In this document: piece after piece, positions 18,279-26,566 of the stretch | Layout: every line of letters begins with the position of its first letter | Numbering within the stretch: the first letter of the stretch is position 1 | Origin: Paracoccaceae bacterium Fryx2 | Lineage (GTDB): Bacteria; Pseudomonadota; Alphaproteobacteria; Rhodobacterales; Rhodobacteraceae | Direction: 5' to 3' | Length of the DNA: 64,000 nucleotides | Assembly: GCA_032334235.1 (NCBI GenBank) | Contig: JAVSGI010000005.1 | Coordinates: 1,736,001 to 1,800,000, forward strand | Notes under the pieces: generated by a model | Database searches by the model: none | What the model was told of the DNA's origin: nothing | The model's input: the letters and a program-made list of their open reading frames with translations, nothing else | Program-made: the position numbers and the translations under genes

Positions 18279-19244
18279 TCAGGCGTCCAGCAGCGCCTCG
18301 GCCACCGTCAGGCCGGTGACCAGATGGGTCACATATCCGCCCCTTATCGCCGCAAGGCTGGCCGCGACCTTGTCGTGGCCGGGGGTGACCATCAGGCCCA
18401 TCTCGAGGCCGGTCAGCCGGTCCAGCGTCACGCCGATCATCCGCTGTTCCATCGTCCCTTCGACCGCGCGGCCGGCGGCGTCGATGAAGCGCCCGCACAG
18501 CACCCCCACCGCGCCGCGTTCGACATGCCAGGCCAGATCCTCGCGCGAGGCGAGGCCGCTCGACACGATATGGCTGTTCTCGGCACAGGTGCCGACCGAG
18601 AACAGGAACTTGTTCACCCTGCCCAGCCGGTCAAGCTGCGCCTTCAGGATCGGCTCGGCGCGCAGGTCGCGCGCCAGCGTCGCCCGGCTGACCACGGCCG
18701 GCGCGTGCAGGTTCAGGCAGCGCGCCCCCAGCCGCTGCGCCAGAAGGGTGGAACAGGCTTCGGCGGTAAAGCCGTAGGGCGTGGCCATCGACCCCACCAT
18801 CTGCATCACCGTCAGGTCTTCGATCCGGCGCGGTTCGACCGCCTCGACCATCTCGTAGACCGCGCGGCCCCAGGCCACGCCCAGCCGGTCGCCGGGGGCC
18901 AGCAGGTCGGGCAGCCATTCGGCGGCGCCGCGCACGATGCGGGCAAATGCCGCATCCTCGTCGGCGCCTTCGTCGGGCACCACATAGGCCGCCCGGAGCC
19001 CGAACCGCGCGTAAAGCGCCACCGCCAGCCGGTGCGTGGTGAAGGCGGGGGCGGCAAGCGTGATGCTGATCAGGCCCGACTGCCGCGCCTCCTGCAGGTG
19101 GTTGACCACCGTGGCGCGCGAAATATCCAGCCGTTCCGCGATGTCCTTCTGGTTCATGCCTTCGTGGTAATACATCCAGGCAACCTCGATCACGACGTTT
19201 TCACCGCTGATCTGGCCCGCCATGCGCCGCTTCACTGTGCCCAT
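18279..19244 (-). CDS. SorC/DeoR-type sugar-binding transcriptional regulator
   Basis: 321 residues. N-terminal helix-turn-helix (about 20-60; YYHEGMNQKDIAERLDISRA) joined to the SorC effector domain (about 65-315; phosphorylated-sugar binding, with GVAWGRA and VGTCAENS loops). The ATG at 19244 has GGAGGC 4-5 bp upstream. The open frame extends 122 codons upstream without homology. It converges on mtnA with a 4-bp gap, so a role in controlling mtnKA is plausible but only positional. SorC proteins usually respond to sugar phosphates, which would fit a methylthioribose phosphate signal. Confidence 0.85.
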   Translation of the reverse strand: MGTVKRRMAGQISGENVVIEVAWMYYHEGMNQKDIAERLDISRATVVNHLQEARQSGLISITLAAPAFTTHRLAVALYARFGLRAAYVVPDEGADEDAAFARIVRGAAEWLPDLLAPGDRLGVAWGRAVYEMVEAVEPRRIEDLTVMQMVGSMATPYGFTAEACSTLLAQRLGARCLNLHAPAVVSRATLARDLRAEPILKAQLDRLGRVNKFLFSVGTCAENSHIVSSGLASREDLAWHVERGAVGVLCGRFIDAAGRAVEGTMEQRMIGVTLDRLTGLEMGLMVTPGHDKVAASLAAIRGGYVTHLVTGLTVAEALLDA

Positions 19245-19579
19245 CGTGCCTCCACTCGTCTGCGGCATCACCCTTTGCCACACTCGCCTGCCTGTTGTCG
19301 CAACCCCGGTGCCGGTCACCTTCCGGATTTCCCCGCGCGGGAAGGGATGCTTTCCCGAACGCAAATCCCCAACGCACATCAATGACCGTGGCGTCGGGTT
19401 TGCCCCTATGGCAATACAGCGCAGCCCCCCAGGGGACGGCGTCGCGGCGGCCCTGTGATCACGGACACTTGCGACTTCCATGCCGGGGCGATGATGCCCC
19501 TTGGCAAAGACCGCCCCGCACCCCCATGTCGGACAAAGGGCGCCAGGGGCCCGCCCGAGGACAGAGGACCGCGCGAACA
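19245..19579. other. non-coding divergent intergenic region
   Basis: 335 bp between the SorC-type regulator and the endonuclease/exonuclease/phosphatase gene, which are divergently transcribed. I see no gene. The only structure is a short hairpin GGGGC/GCCCC at 19485-19500. Promoters for both flanking genes must lie here but no clear -35/-10 pair is recognisable. Confidence 0.5.
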
Positions 19580-20305
19580 ATGCCGCATACCGGCGACCTG
19601 TCGGTCGCATCCTACAACATCCACAAGGGCGTCGGCTCCGACCGGCGCCGCGACCTGCTGCGCACCGCGGCGGTGATCGGCGAGATCGGCGCCGACATCC
19701 TGGCGCTGCAGGAGGCCGATACCCGCTTCGGCACCCGCACCGGCCTGCTGGACCTTGAGCGGTTGCGCCACGACCTCGGGCTGATTCCGGTGCCGATGGC
19801 GGGGCCGGGGCCGGCCCATGGCTGGCATGGCAACCTGCTGCTGGTGCGCAACGCGCTGGTCGAACAGGTGCACCAGCTTGACCTGCCGGGGTTGGAGCCG
19901 CGCGGCGCGCTGGTCACCGATCTGGTGATCAAGGGCCATCGCCTGCGGGTGGTGAATGCCCACCTCGGCCTGCTGCCCGGATCGCGCGCGGCGCAGACCC
20001 GCGCGCTGCTGGACAAGATCGACGGTCTCGACGCGCGACCGACGCTGCTGATGGGCGACCTGAACGTGTGGCGCCCCAGCGGCGGCGTGGCGCTGGGGGT
20101 GCTGGCCGAACGCTTCACCCCCGGCCCGGCGGTGCGCAGCTTTCCCGCGCGCTACCCGCTGCTGCCGCTGGACCGGATGATGACCTGCATCCAGGGCGCG
20201 CTGCTGGACATGGCGACGCATGACAGCCCGCTGGCCCGCCGTGCCTCGGACCATCTGCCGATCAAGGCCCGCCTGCGGCTGCGTGCGAAGGACGTGGTGG
20301 CGTGA
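19580..20305 (+). CDS. endonuclease/exonuclease/phosphatase family protein
   Basis: 241 residues with the EEP fold of DNase I/inositol-phosphatase-like metallohydrolases. Motifs: SYNIHKG at the start, LQEAD with the metal-binding Glu, NAHLGLLPGSR, MGDLNVW with the Asp-Asn pair, and ASDHLPI with the catalytic Asp-His at the end. No signal peptide. The ATG at 19580 follows AGAGGA. Its stop overlaps the start of the phospholipase D gene (TGATG), so the two are coupled. The substrate, nucleic acid or phospholipid headgroup, cannot be told apart by sequence alone. Confidence 0.85.
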   Translation: MPHTGDLSVASYNIHKGVGSDRRRDLLRTAAVIGEIGADILALQEADTRFGTRTGLLDLERLRHDLGLIPVPMAGPGPAHGWHGNLLLVRNALVEQVHQLDLPGLEPRGALVTDLVIKGHRLRVVNAHLGLLPGSRAAQTRALLDKIDGLDARPTLLMGDLNVWRPSGGVALGVLAERFTPGPAVRSFPARYPLLPLDRMMTCIQGALLDMATHDSPLARRASDHLPIKARLRLRAKDVVA

Positions 20306-21849
20306 TGGGGCTGGGGGTCGATGTGCTGGTGTGGGTCGGCGTTCTGGCTGCGCTGATCGCGCTGGCCTCGGTGGCGGTGCATAGATCCTACCACCATTTC
20401 CTGGAACGCGCGCGCGGCCCGACCTCTGCCGCGCTGCGGCGCGGGGCCGTGGCAACCGCGCTCGATGCGCTGCTGGCGCCGCTGGAACAGGCGCACCCCG
20501 GGCAAAGCGGGCTGTGCAACCTGCTGGACAATCCGGGGGCCTTCGCGGCGCGGTCGACCTCGGCCGCGCTGGCCGGGCGCAGCCTGGACCTGATGTATTA
20601 CATCTGGCGCACCGATCTCAGCGGCTGGCTGCTGATCGACGATCTGGTGGCCGCCGCCGACCGCGGCGTGCGGGTGCGGCTGCTGCTGGATGACGTGAAC
20701 GTGCAGGGCTATGATCCGACCTTTCTGGCGCTGACCCAGCATCCGCGCATCGAGGTGCGGCTGTTCAACCCGATCCGGTCGCGGGGGCACTGGCTGCGCC
20801 GGGTGGCGGAGATGCTGCTGGGCCTGTCGCGGTTCAACCGGCGGATGCATGGCAAGCTGTGGATCGCAGACGGGCGGCTGGCGATCCTTGGCGGGCGCAA
20901 CATCGGCGACACCTATTTCGGCGCGCTGGAAAGCCACGACCGCGATTCGGTCGATGCCGACGTGATGCTGGTGGGCGACAAGGTGGCCGAGGTGTCGGCG
21001 GTGTTCGACGGATACTGGAACCTCGGGCTGTCGCTGCCGATCATGGCGCTCTGGCCGTCGTTCCACATGGGGATGGGCCGCTTCCGCCGCAGGCTGGCGC
21101 GGCACGCGGCCGAGCCCCCGGCGCTGCGGTTCCGGGCGGCCGCGCTGGACGGGCACGGCCCGGCCCGGCTGACCGCCGGCCTGCGCTGGACCGACCGGGT
21201 GCGCCTGCTGGCCGACCCGCCCGACAAGGCCTATGGCCTGCGGTCCGCGCCGTGGATGTCCGAGGCCATCGCCTCGGTGCTGACCGAGGCGCGTCACGAG
21301 GTGCGGATGACCACGCCCTATTTCGTGCCGGGCCATGGCGCGATGGAGGGTCTGGCCCGCCTTTGCGCGCGCGGGGTGCGGGTCGGGCTGCTGACCAACG
21401 CGCTGGCCTCGACCGACATGGTGGTGGTGCATGGCGCCTATCGCCATTACCGCGCCAGGATGCTGGCGGCGGGGGCAGAGGTGCATGAATTCTCGCCCCC
21501 CGCCAAACCGGGGCGCAGGCGCGACGTGCTGCATTCAAAGGTGTTCCTGATCGACGGGCAGCAGGCGCTGGTCGGGTCGCTGAACTTCGACCTGCGCTCG
21601 GCCACCACCAACACCGAGCTTGGCCTGCTGTTCGAGCAGCCCGAACTGGTGGCGGAACTGGCGGCGATGTATGACCGTCTCTGCGCCCCCGACCATGCCC
21701 AGCTGGTGACACAGGGCGGCGCGGGCTTGCGCTGGGTGGTGGCGCGCCCCGGCCTGCCGGGGCTGATGGCGGTGGAACCCGAGGCGCCCTGGACCCGGCG
21801 CGCCGCCTCGTGGATCGTCGGCCACCTGCCGATCCAGGCCTATCTCTGA
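20305..21849 (+). CDS. phospholipase D family protein, cardiolipin-synthase-like
   Basis: 514 residues. One N-terminal membrane segment (VDVLVWVGVLAALIALASV) then two PLD domains with HKD motifs HGKLWIAD (from H182, followed by GGRNIGD) and HSKVFLID (from H410, followed by GSLNFDLRS). Two HKD motifs and a membrane anchor fit a phosphatidyltransferase/phospholipase acting on membrane lipids. The start is ATG 20305 or the adjacent GTG 20302, overlapping the upstream EEP gene. The 3' end overlaps convergent cbpM by 10 bp. Confidence 0.85.
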   Translation: MGLGVDVLVWVGVLAALIALASVAVHRSYHHFLERARGPTSAALRRGAVATALDALLAPLEQAHPGQSGLCNLLDNPGAFAARSTSAALAGRSLDLMYYIWRTDLSGWLLIDDLVAAADRGVRVRLLLDDVNVQGYDPTFLALTQHPRIEVRLFNPIRSRGHWLRRVAEMLLGLSRFNRRMHGKLWIADGRLAILGGRNIGDTYFGALESHDRDSVDADVMLVGDKVAEVSAVFDGYWNLGLSLPIMALWPSFHMGMGRFRRRLARHAAEPPALRFRAAALDGHGPARLTAGLRWTDRVRLLADPPDKAYGLRSAPWMSEAIASVLTEARHEVRMTTPYFVPGHGAMEGLARLCARGVRVGLLTNALASTDMVVVHGAYRHYRARMLAAGAEVHEFSPPAKPGRRRDVLHSKVFLIDGQQALVGSLNFDLRSATTNTELGLLFEQPELVAELAAMYDRLCAPDHAQLVTQGGAGLRWVVARPGLPGLMAVEPEAPWTRRAASWIVGHLPIQAYL

Positions 21850-22175
21850 GCCGCGAGCAGCCGTGCCCCGACCCGGGCGCGCACCTCGGCCGGTTCTTCG
21901 GCCAGCGCCTCGGCCAGCACCTGCACCATGGCGCGGGCGTCGTGCAACTGGTCAAGCAGCGACATCACGATGCCCAGCCCGTTGCCCTCAAGCTCGAAAT
22001 GCTCGGCCAGGTCGCACAGCAGGTCAAGCCGCGCCAGATCGGCCGAACTGAAGCACCGCCCGGCCCCGGCCTGCATCGGGGTCAGCACCTCGGCCTCGAT
22101 GAAGCCGATCAGCAGGGTGCGGGTCAGCCGCGGATTGGCGGCCATCACCTCGTCTTCGGAGTAAAGCTGGGTCAT
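21840..22175 (-). CDS. cbpM: chaperone modulator CbpM
   Basis: 111 residues, MerR-like helical fold without an obvious DNA-binding role (MTQLYSEDEVMAANPRLTRT; then a dimerising helix LDLLCDLAEHFELEGNGLGIVMSLLDQL). CbpM binds the J-domain of CbpA and inhibits its co-chaperone activity. Directly downstream of cbpA with ATGA overlap, which is the standard pairing. Overlaps the PLD gene at its 3' end. Confidence 0.85.
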   Translation of the reverse strand: MTQLYSEDEVMAANPRLTRTLLIGFIEAEVLTPMQAGAGRCFSSADLARLDLLCDLAEHFELEGNGLGIVMSLLDQLHDARAMVQVLAEALAEEPAEVRARVGARLLAAQR

Positions 22176-23140
22176 GTCGGCATCCCGTCGAAGACCCCGG
22201 CACGCGGGTCGTAGGAATGGGTCTTGCGCCAGTCTTCCAGAAACGCGGCCAGCGCCGGGTCGGGTTGCGGCGGCGCCATGATGCGCAGTTCCACCCGCTG
22301 GTCTCCGGGTTCGGCCCCCGGCCGCTTCACGCCCCGGCCGCGCAGGCGCATCACCCGGCCGCTGCTGGCGCCCCTGGGGATGGTCAGGCTCACCGGCCCG
22401 TCGATGGTGGGCGTGGTGACCTTGCCGCCCAGCACCGCCTCGTCAAAGGTGATCGGCAGCACCATCACGATGTCATCGCCGTCGCGCTGGAACACCGGAT
22501 GCGGGCGCAGGGTCACCGTCACCAGCGCGTCGCCGGGCTTGCCTCCGCCATGGCCGGGCGCCCCCTTGCCGCGCAGGCGCAGCGTCTGGCCATCGGCGGT
22601 GCCCTGCGGGATCTGCACCTCCATCGGGCCGCCGTCGGGCAGGGTGATGCGGGTCTTTGCACCGCGCACCGCATCGAGAAACGGCACCTCCAGCGCAAAG
22701 CGCAGGTCGGGGCCGTCGGCGGCGAAGCCCTGCCCGCCAAAGCCCTGCCCCCCGAAGCCCTGGCGCGGGTCGGCCCCGGACTGTGCCCGCTGGCGCAGGA
22801 TCTCGGCAAAGATGTCGGACGGGTCGCCATAGCCTTCGAAGCCGCGCCGCTGCGCCCCCTGCGGCCCGCCCTGGGCCCCGGCATAATCGCGATAGAACCG
22901 CCGATCGGGCTTTTCCGCGCCGGTCGCGTCAATCTCGCCCGCGTCGAACCGCGCCCGGGTCGCGGGGTCTTTCAGCAGGTCATGGGCCGCCGAGATCGCC
23001 TTGAACCGCGCCTCTGCCGCCTTGTCGTCGGGGTGCAGGTCGGGGTGGCTGCTGCGCACCAGCTTGCGGTAGGCCTTCTTGATGTCGTCTGCCGTGGCCG
23101 TCTTTTTCAGGCCAAGGGCCGCATAGGGATCATTGCTCAT
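22172..23140 (-). CDS. cbpA: CbpA-type DnaJ homologue
   Basis: 322 residues. J-domain (about 5-70) with HPD at 32-34 (SHPDLHPDDK), then a Gly-rich linker with a GFGGQ repeat, then two beta-barrel substrate-binding domains (DnaJ-C). There is no zinc-finger, as expected for CbpA rather than DnaJ. Acts with DnaK in protein folding. The ATG at 23140 is chosen because the J-domain starts there; an in-frame ATG at 23167 would add 9 residues. Coupled to cbpM. Confidence 0.88.
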   Translation of the reverse strand: MSNDPYAALGLKKTATADDIKKAYRKLVRSSHPDLHPDDKAAEARFKAISAAHDLLKDPATRARFDAGEIDATGAEKPDRRFYRDYAGAQGGPQGAQRRGFEGYGDPSDIFAEILRQRAQSGADPRQGFGGQGFGGQGFAADGPDLRFALEVPFLDAVRGAKTRITLPDGGPMEVQIPQGTADGQTLRLRGKGAPGHGGGKPGDALVTVTLRPHPVFQRDGDDIVMVLPITFDEAVLGGKVTTPTIDGPVSLTIPRGASSGRVMRLRGRGVKRPGAEPGDQRVELRIMAPPQPDPALAAFLEDWRKTHSYDPRAGVFDGMPT

Positions 23141-23299
23141 CTGTGCCCGGTCTGTATGAAAGGTCATGCCCGTTGCCGTGCAGGGTTTGCGGCAGTCTTG
23201 CGCCGGGGTGCCGCGCGCCCTGACGGCCTGTGCCAACAGAAACAGGAAATCCCGCGCCTTGCAATGCGGGCTTTCGCGGCCCTGCGCTGCACGGGGGCC

Positions 23300-24220
23300 T
23301 CAGCCCTTGGTGGCGGGCTCTGCCGGGGTCACGGCGCGGCGCTTCACCACCGCCTCGCGCCAGGTGATGTAGCTGATCGCGCCGATGATGACCGCGCCGC
23401 CCAGCAGCACAAAGGCGTCAACGCCTTCATCGAACACCAGCGCGCCCAGCAGCGTCGCCCACACCAGTTGCAGGAAGGTCACCGGCTGCGTCACCGCCAA
23501 TGACGCCGCCCGGAACGCCCGCGTCATGCAATAGTGCCCCAGCGTCGCAAAACCCGCCACCAGCGCCAGCCAGGCGAGCTGCACCGGCGTCACCGGCACC
23601 CAGACCCACAGCGCAAAGGGCGCCAGCCCAAGCGTCACCATCACCGACATCATCGCCACCACCCGGCCCGCCGTTTCGGTCTGCGTCAGCCGCTTTGCGA
23701 AAAGGTATGACCCGGCAAAGAAGAAGGCCGCCGCGATCTGCGCCAGATGGCCGTCGGTCACCTCGCGCACGCCGGGCCGCAGCACGATCAGCGCGCCCAC
23801 CACCGCCACGGCCACCGCCACCAGCCGCCGCAGCGCCAGCACCTCGCCGAAGAACAGCGCGGCGCCCAGCGTGACCAGCACCGGGTTCAGGTAGCCGATC
23901 GCCGTCACCTCGGCGACCGGAATCCGCGCCATCGCATAAAACCAGCACACCACCGCCGCCGTATGCACCGCCCCGCGCCAGCCATACAGCGCCAGCGTGC
24001 CCGGCACGAAACCCTGCCGCAGCATCGGCAGCAGCGTCGGTGCCAGCAGCAGCACCCCGAAGCCGAAGCGCAGGAAGGCCGATTGCGCGGCGGGCAGGTC
24101 GGTGCCCAGATGGCGCACCACCCCGGTCACGCCGACGAAGCTCAGGCCCGAGGCAAGCATCCACAGCACGCCCTGCAACGGGTTGCCAAGGTCGGGCGGC
24201 AGGGGAATGCGCGTCGTCAT
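23300..24220 (-). CDS. DMT-family (EamA) transporter
   Basis: 306 residues, inner membrane, about ten hydrophobic segments in two EamA repeats (about 15-145 and 155-290). The C-terminus ends with a charged tail (WREAVVKRRAV). The ATG at 24220 gives MTTRIPLPPDLGNPLQG and the first helix soon after; the open frame extends 92 codons upstream through the argO-like gene and is ignored. The substrate is unknown; relatives export amino acids or metabolites. The gene follows the frameshifted LysE-type exporter gene, and the two may be co-transcribed. Confidence 0.82.
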   Translation of the reverse strand: MTTRIPLPPDLGNPLQGVLWMLASGLSFVGVTGVVRHLGTDLPAAQSAFLRFGFGVLLLAPTLLPMLRQGFVPGTLALYGWRGAVHTAAVVCWFYAMARIPVAEVTAIGYLNPVLVTLGAALFFGEVLALRRLVAVAVAVVGALIVLRPGVREVTDGHLAQIAAAFFFAGSYLFAKRLTQTETAGRVVAMMSVMVTLGLAPFALWVWVPVTPVQLAWLALVAGFATLGHYCMTRAFRAASLAVTQPVTFLQLVWATLLGALVFDEGVDAFVLLGGAVIIGAISYITWREAVVKRRAVTPAEPATKG

Positions 24221-24263
24221 GGGCCGGACAGAGCCCGATCCCGCCGCCGCCCGCAACCCCGGA

Positions 24264-24861
24264 TCAGCCAAGCAGCAGCCCCGCCGCGATGGCCCACATG
24301 GTGCAGCCCACCAGCACCTCCAGCACCACCCAGGCGCGGGGCCGCGCGAACACCGGCCCCAGCAGGCGTGCGCCATAGCCCAGGCCCGCGAAAAAGCTGA
24401 AAGACCCCGCCACCGCCGCCATCCCGAAGGCCAGCCCGTGCGGCGCGTATTGCGCCGAGATCGACCCCAGCAGCACCAGCGTGTCCAGATAGACATGCGG
24501 GTTGGCCCAGGTCAGCAGCAGGCAGGTCGCCAGCACCCGGCCCAGCGGCACCGCCCCGCCCGGCGCGGGGCGCAGCGCCTCGCCCCCGCGCAGCGCCGCG
24601 CGGAACCGCAGCGCGCCATAGACCAGCAGAAACCCCGCCCCAGCGCATCGCCTCTCCCAGCCAGGGCACCGCCTGCGACACCGCGCCGAACCCCGCCACC
24701 CCGGCGGCGATCAGCACCGCATCCGAGGCGGCACAGACCAGAACCACCACGCCGACATGCTCGCGCCGCAGGCCCTGCCGCAGCACGAAGGCATTCTGCG
24801 CGCCGATGGCCGCAATCAGGCTCAGCGCCACCAGATAGCCCGCAACCGCCGCCTCGATCAT
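24264..24861 (-). pseudogene. LysE/ArgO-family amino-acid exporter, frameshifted
   Basis: The N-terminal ~75 codons (MIEAAVAGYLVALSLIAAIGAQNAFVLRQGL..., to MRWGG) and the C-terminal part (FLLVYGALRF..., PLGRVLATCLLLTWANPHVYLDTLVLLGS...) are in different frames. The break is at or next to the two C4 runs at 24633-24641; removing one base (or adding two) restores a ~198-residue protein of normal family length with six membrane helices. It is either a genuine recent pseudogene or a sequencing error. Intact relatives export basic amino acids. Confidence 0.8.
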
Positions 24862-24985
24862 GCCCGCCCCCCGATGGCCCCGCGCCCCGATCTACGCGCC
24901 GCCGCGCCGTCATGCCAGCCCCCCGATCCGGTCCCGACGACCACCCCTTGACGCATCCCCTTCTCCGCGTCGATGATGCGGGCAT

Positions 24986-25351
24986 TTGGGGCATGATTTC
25001 CGCGCATCCGCTTGCAGAAAGGGGTATTCCTTTGCTCTGGCTTTCACGCAGAACTCGGGTTTCGGCGATTTCGGCAACGACTGGTTCGTGTTCCGCCCCG
25101 GCGACGGCGCCGCCCGCATCCTTGATTTCCAGCCCGGCAGCGACCGGATCTGCATCGAGGGCCCGGCAAGGTTCGGTGACCTGACGATCACCCGCAGCGG
25201 CAGCGACGCCCGCATCGCGTATGAAGACCTGGTGATCGTGGTCGATGACACCCGGCCCGGCCAGCTGAAGACCGCGATGTTCGACTTTGCCGAGGGCATC
25301 ACCGTGGACCGCTTTGAAGCCTTCACCACCGGCTTCGATTTCATGGCCTGA
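24986..25351 (+). CDS. short RTX-like beta-roll protein or remnant
   Basis: 121 codons from a TTG; no ATG or clear ribosome-binding site. From about residue 30 the sequence GNDWFVFRPGDGAARILDFQ resembles the final repeat and capping region of haemolysin-type calcium-binding proteins (family: G-x-D-x-F-V-F-x-x-G-D-G-x-D-x-I-x-D-F). The rest (DLTITRSGSDARIAYEDLVIVVDD) is the usual post-repeat beta segment. Only one GGxGxD-like turn is present and the front of the protein is missing. It is probably the 3' remnant of a longer RTX gene, or a small conserved protein with an unusual start. Confidence 0.45.
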   Translation: MGHDFRASACRKGYSFALAFTQNSGFGDFGNDWFVFRPGDGAARILDFQPGSDRICIEGPARFGDLTITRSGSDARIAYEDLVIVVDDTRPGQLKTAMFDFAEGITVDRFEAFTTGFDFMA

Positions 25352-25365
25352 CCGGCCAATGCAAA

Positions 25366-25386
25366 GGGCCCCCGCAAGGGGGGCCC
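25366..25386. terminator. yebC terminator hairpin
   Basis: GGGCCCCC (25366-25373), GCAA loop, GGGGGCCC (25379-25386). It lies 22 bp beyond the yebC stop on the minus strand, where it is followed by TTTGCATT. The convergent RTX-like frame ends 15 bp before it on the plus strand, so it may stop both. Confidence 0.65.
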
Positions 25387-25407
25387 TGTCGCGGCGTGCA
25401 GCCCGGC

Positions 25408-26154
25408 TCAGCCTTCCAGCTTTGCCGCGACATCCTCGGGGATCTCGAAGTTGCCGGTGACGGTCTGCACGTCGTCGTCCTCTTCCAGCATGTCGATCAG
25501 CTTCATCAGCTTGGTCGCGGTTTCCAGATCGACATCGGTGCGCGACTGCGGCTTCCAGACCAGCTTGGTCTCGGTGCTTTCGCCCAGCGTCTTTTCCAGC
25601 GCGTCGGAAACCTCGCTCAGCGCGGTGTCGGCGCAATAGATCCAGTGGCCGTCCTCGTCGGATTCCACGTCATCCGCCCCAGCCTCCAGCGCCGCCATCA
25701 TCACCGTGTCGGCATCCCCGGCCGAGGCCGGATAGGTGATCTCGCCCATCTTGTCGAACATGAACGACACCGAACCGGTGGTGCCCAGGTTGCCGCCGCA
25801 TTTGGTGAAATAGCTGCGCACGTTGCTGGCGGTGCGGTTCAGGTTGTCGGTCATCGTCTCGACGATGATCGCAATGCCGTTGGCACCGTAGCCTTCATAG
25901 CGCACTTCCGCATAATCCTCGGAATCGCCCATCTGCGATTTCCTGATCGCGCGGTCGATCACGTCCTTGGGCACCGAAACCGACTTGGCCGCCTTGACCG
26001 CCAGCCGCAGGCGCGGGTTCTTGTCGGGATCGGGGTCGCCCATCTTGGCCGCGACGGTGATTTCCTTCGCCAGCTTTGAAAACGCCTTGGAGCGAAGTTT
26101 GTCCTGCTTGCCCTTGCGGTGCTGGATGTTCGCCCATTTCGAATGGCCTGCCAT
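25408..26154 (-). CDS. yebC: YebC/PmpR-family regulatory protein
   Basis: 248 residues, full length. Starts with the family signature [18 protein letters not shown]. Three-domain acidic protein with [21 protein letters not shown] and the C-terminal [18 protein letters not shown]. YebC proteins have been described as DNA-binding regulators and, more recently, as ribosome-associated factors relieving stalling at proline-rich motifs; which applies here is not visible. It is followed by a strong hairpin. Confidence 0.93.
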   Translation of the reverse strand: MAGHSKWANIQHRKGKQDKLRSKAFSKLAKEITVAAKMGDPDPDKNPRLRLAVKAAKSVSVPKDVIDRAIRKSQMGDSEDYAEVRYEGYGANGIAIIVETMTDNLNRTASNVRSYFTKCGGNLGTTGSVSFMFDKMGEITYPASAGDADTVMMAALEAGADDVESDEDGHWIYCADTALSEVSDALEKTLGESTETKLVWKPQSRTDVDLETATKLMKLIDMLEEDDDVQTVTGNFEIPEDVAAKLEG

Positions 26155-26241
26155 GACCCGTCTCCGATCCTCAGATTTCGGCTGTCAGGCCCTATATCCC
26201 AGCGCCGGGGGGGGCCGCAAGCCCGTGCGCGGTGGCGCCCG

Positions 26242-26565
26242 TCAAGGCGGCGAGGCGAAGACCCGGCGCCCGCCCGCGCCGCTCAGCACGACCTTTGCCA
26301 TCGGCGTCACCGCCAGCCCCAGCGCGGCGGAAAGCCCGGCAAAGGCCTGCCGCAACGGGTTGGGCCGGGCCTCGGGCAGCACCTGCCAGTCCAGCCCGCA
26401 CGCCTCCATGCGGCCCGAACCGGGCGCAGGGTCGGCGCGGCAGGTCCGGCCGTCCGACAGGCCGACCACCAGCGCATCGTTCGAAAGCCGCACCGACACC
26501 GGGCGCGGGTCGGCCCCGGCACAGCCCGCCAGGGCGCAGATCATCAGGATACAAGCGGCCCGCAT
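26242..26565 (-). CDS. small predicted lipoprotein
   Basis: 107 residues. Starts MRAACILMICALAGC, a lipoprotein signal peptide with lipobox L-A-G-C. The mature part contains two further Cys (RTC, EAC), which may form a disulphide. No domain recognised. Its ATG is 1 bp after the SLC13 permease stop, so it is the second gene of that operon. Open frame upstream of 26565 (10 codons) is within the permease gene and is ignored. Confidence 0.7.
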   Translation of the reverse strand: MRAACILMICALAGCAGADPRPVSVRLSNDALVVGLSDGRTCRADPAPGSGRMEACGLDWQVLPEARPNPLRQAFAGLSAALGLAVTPMAKVVLSGAGGRRVFASPP

Positions 26566-26566
26566 C

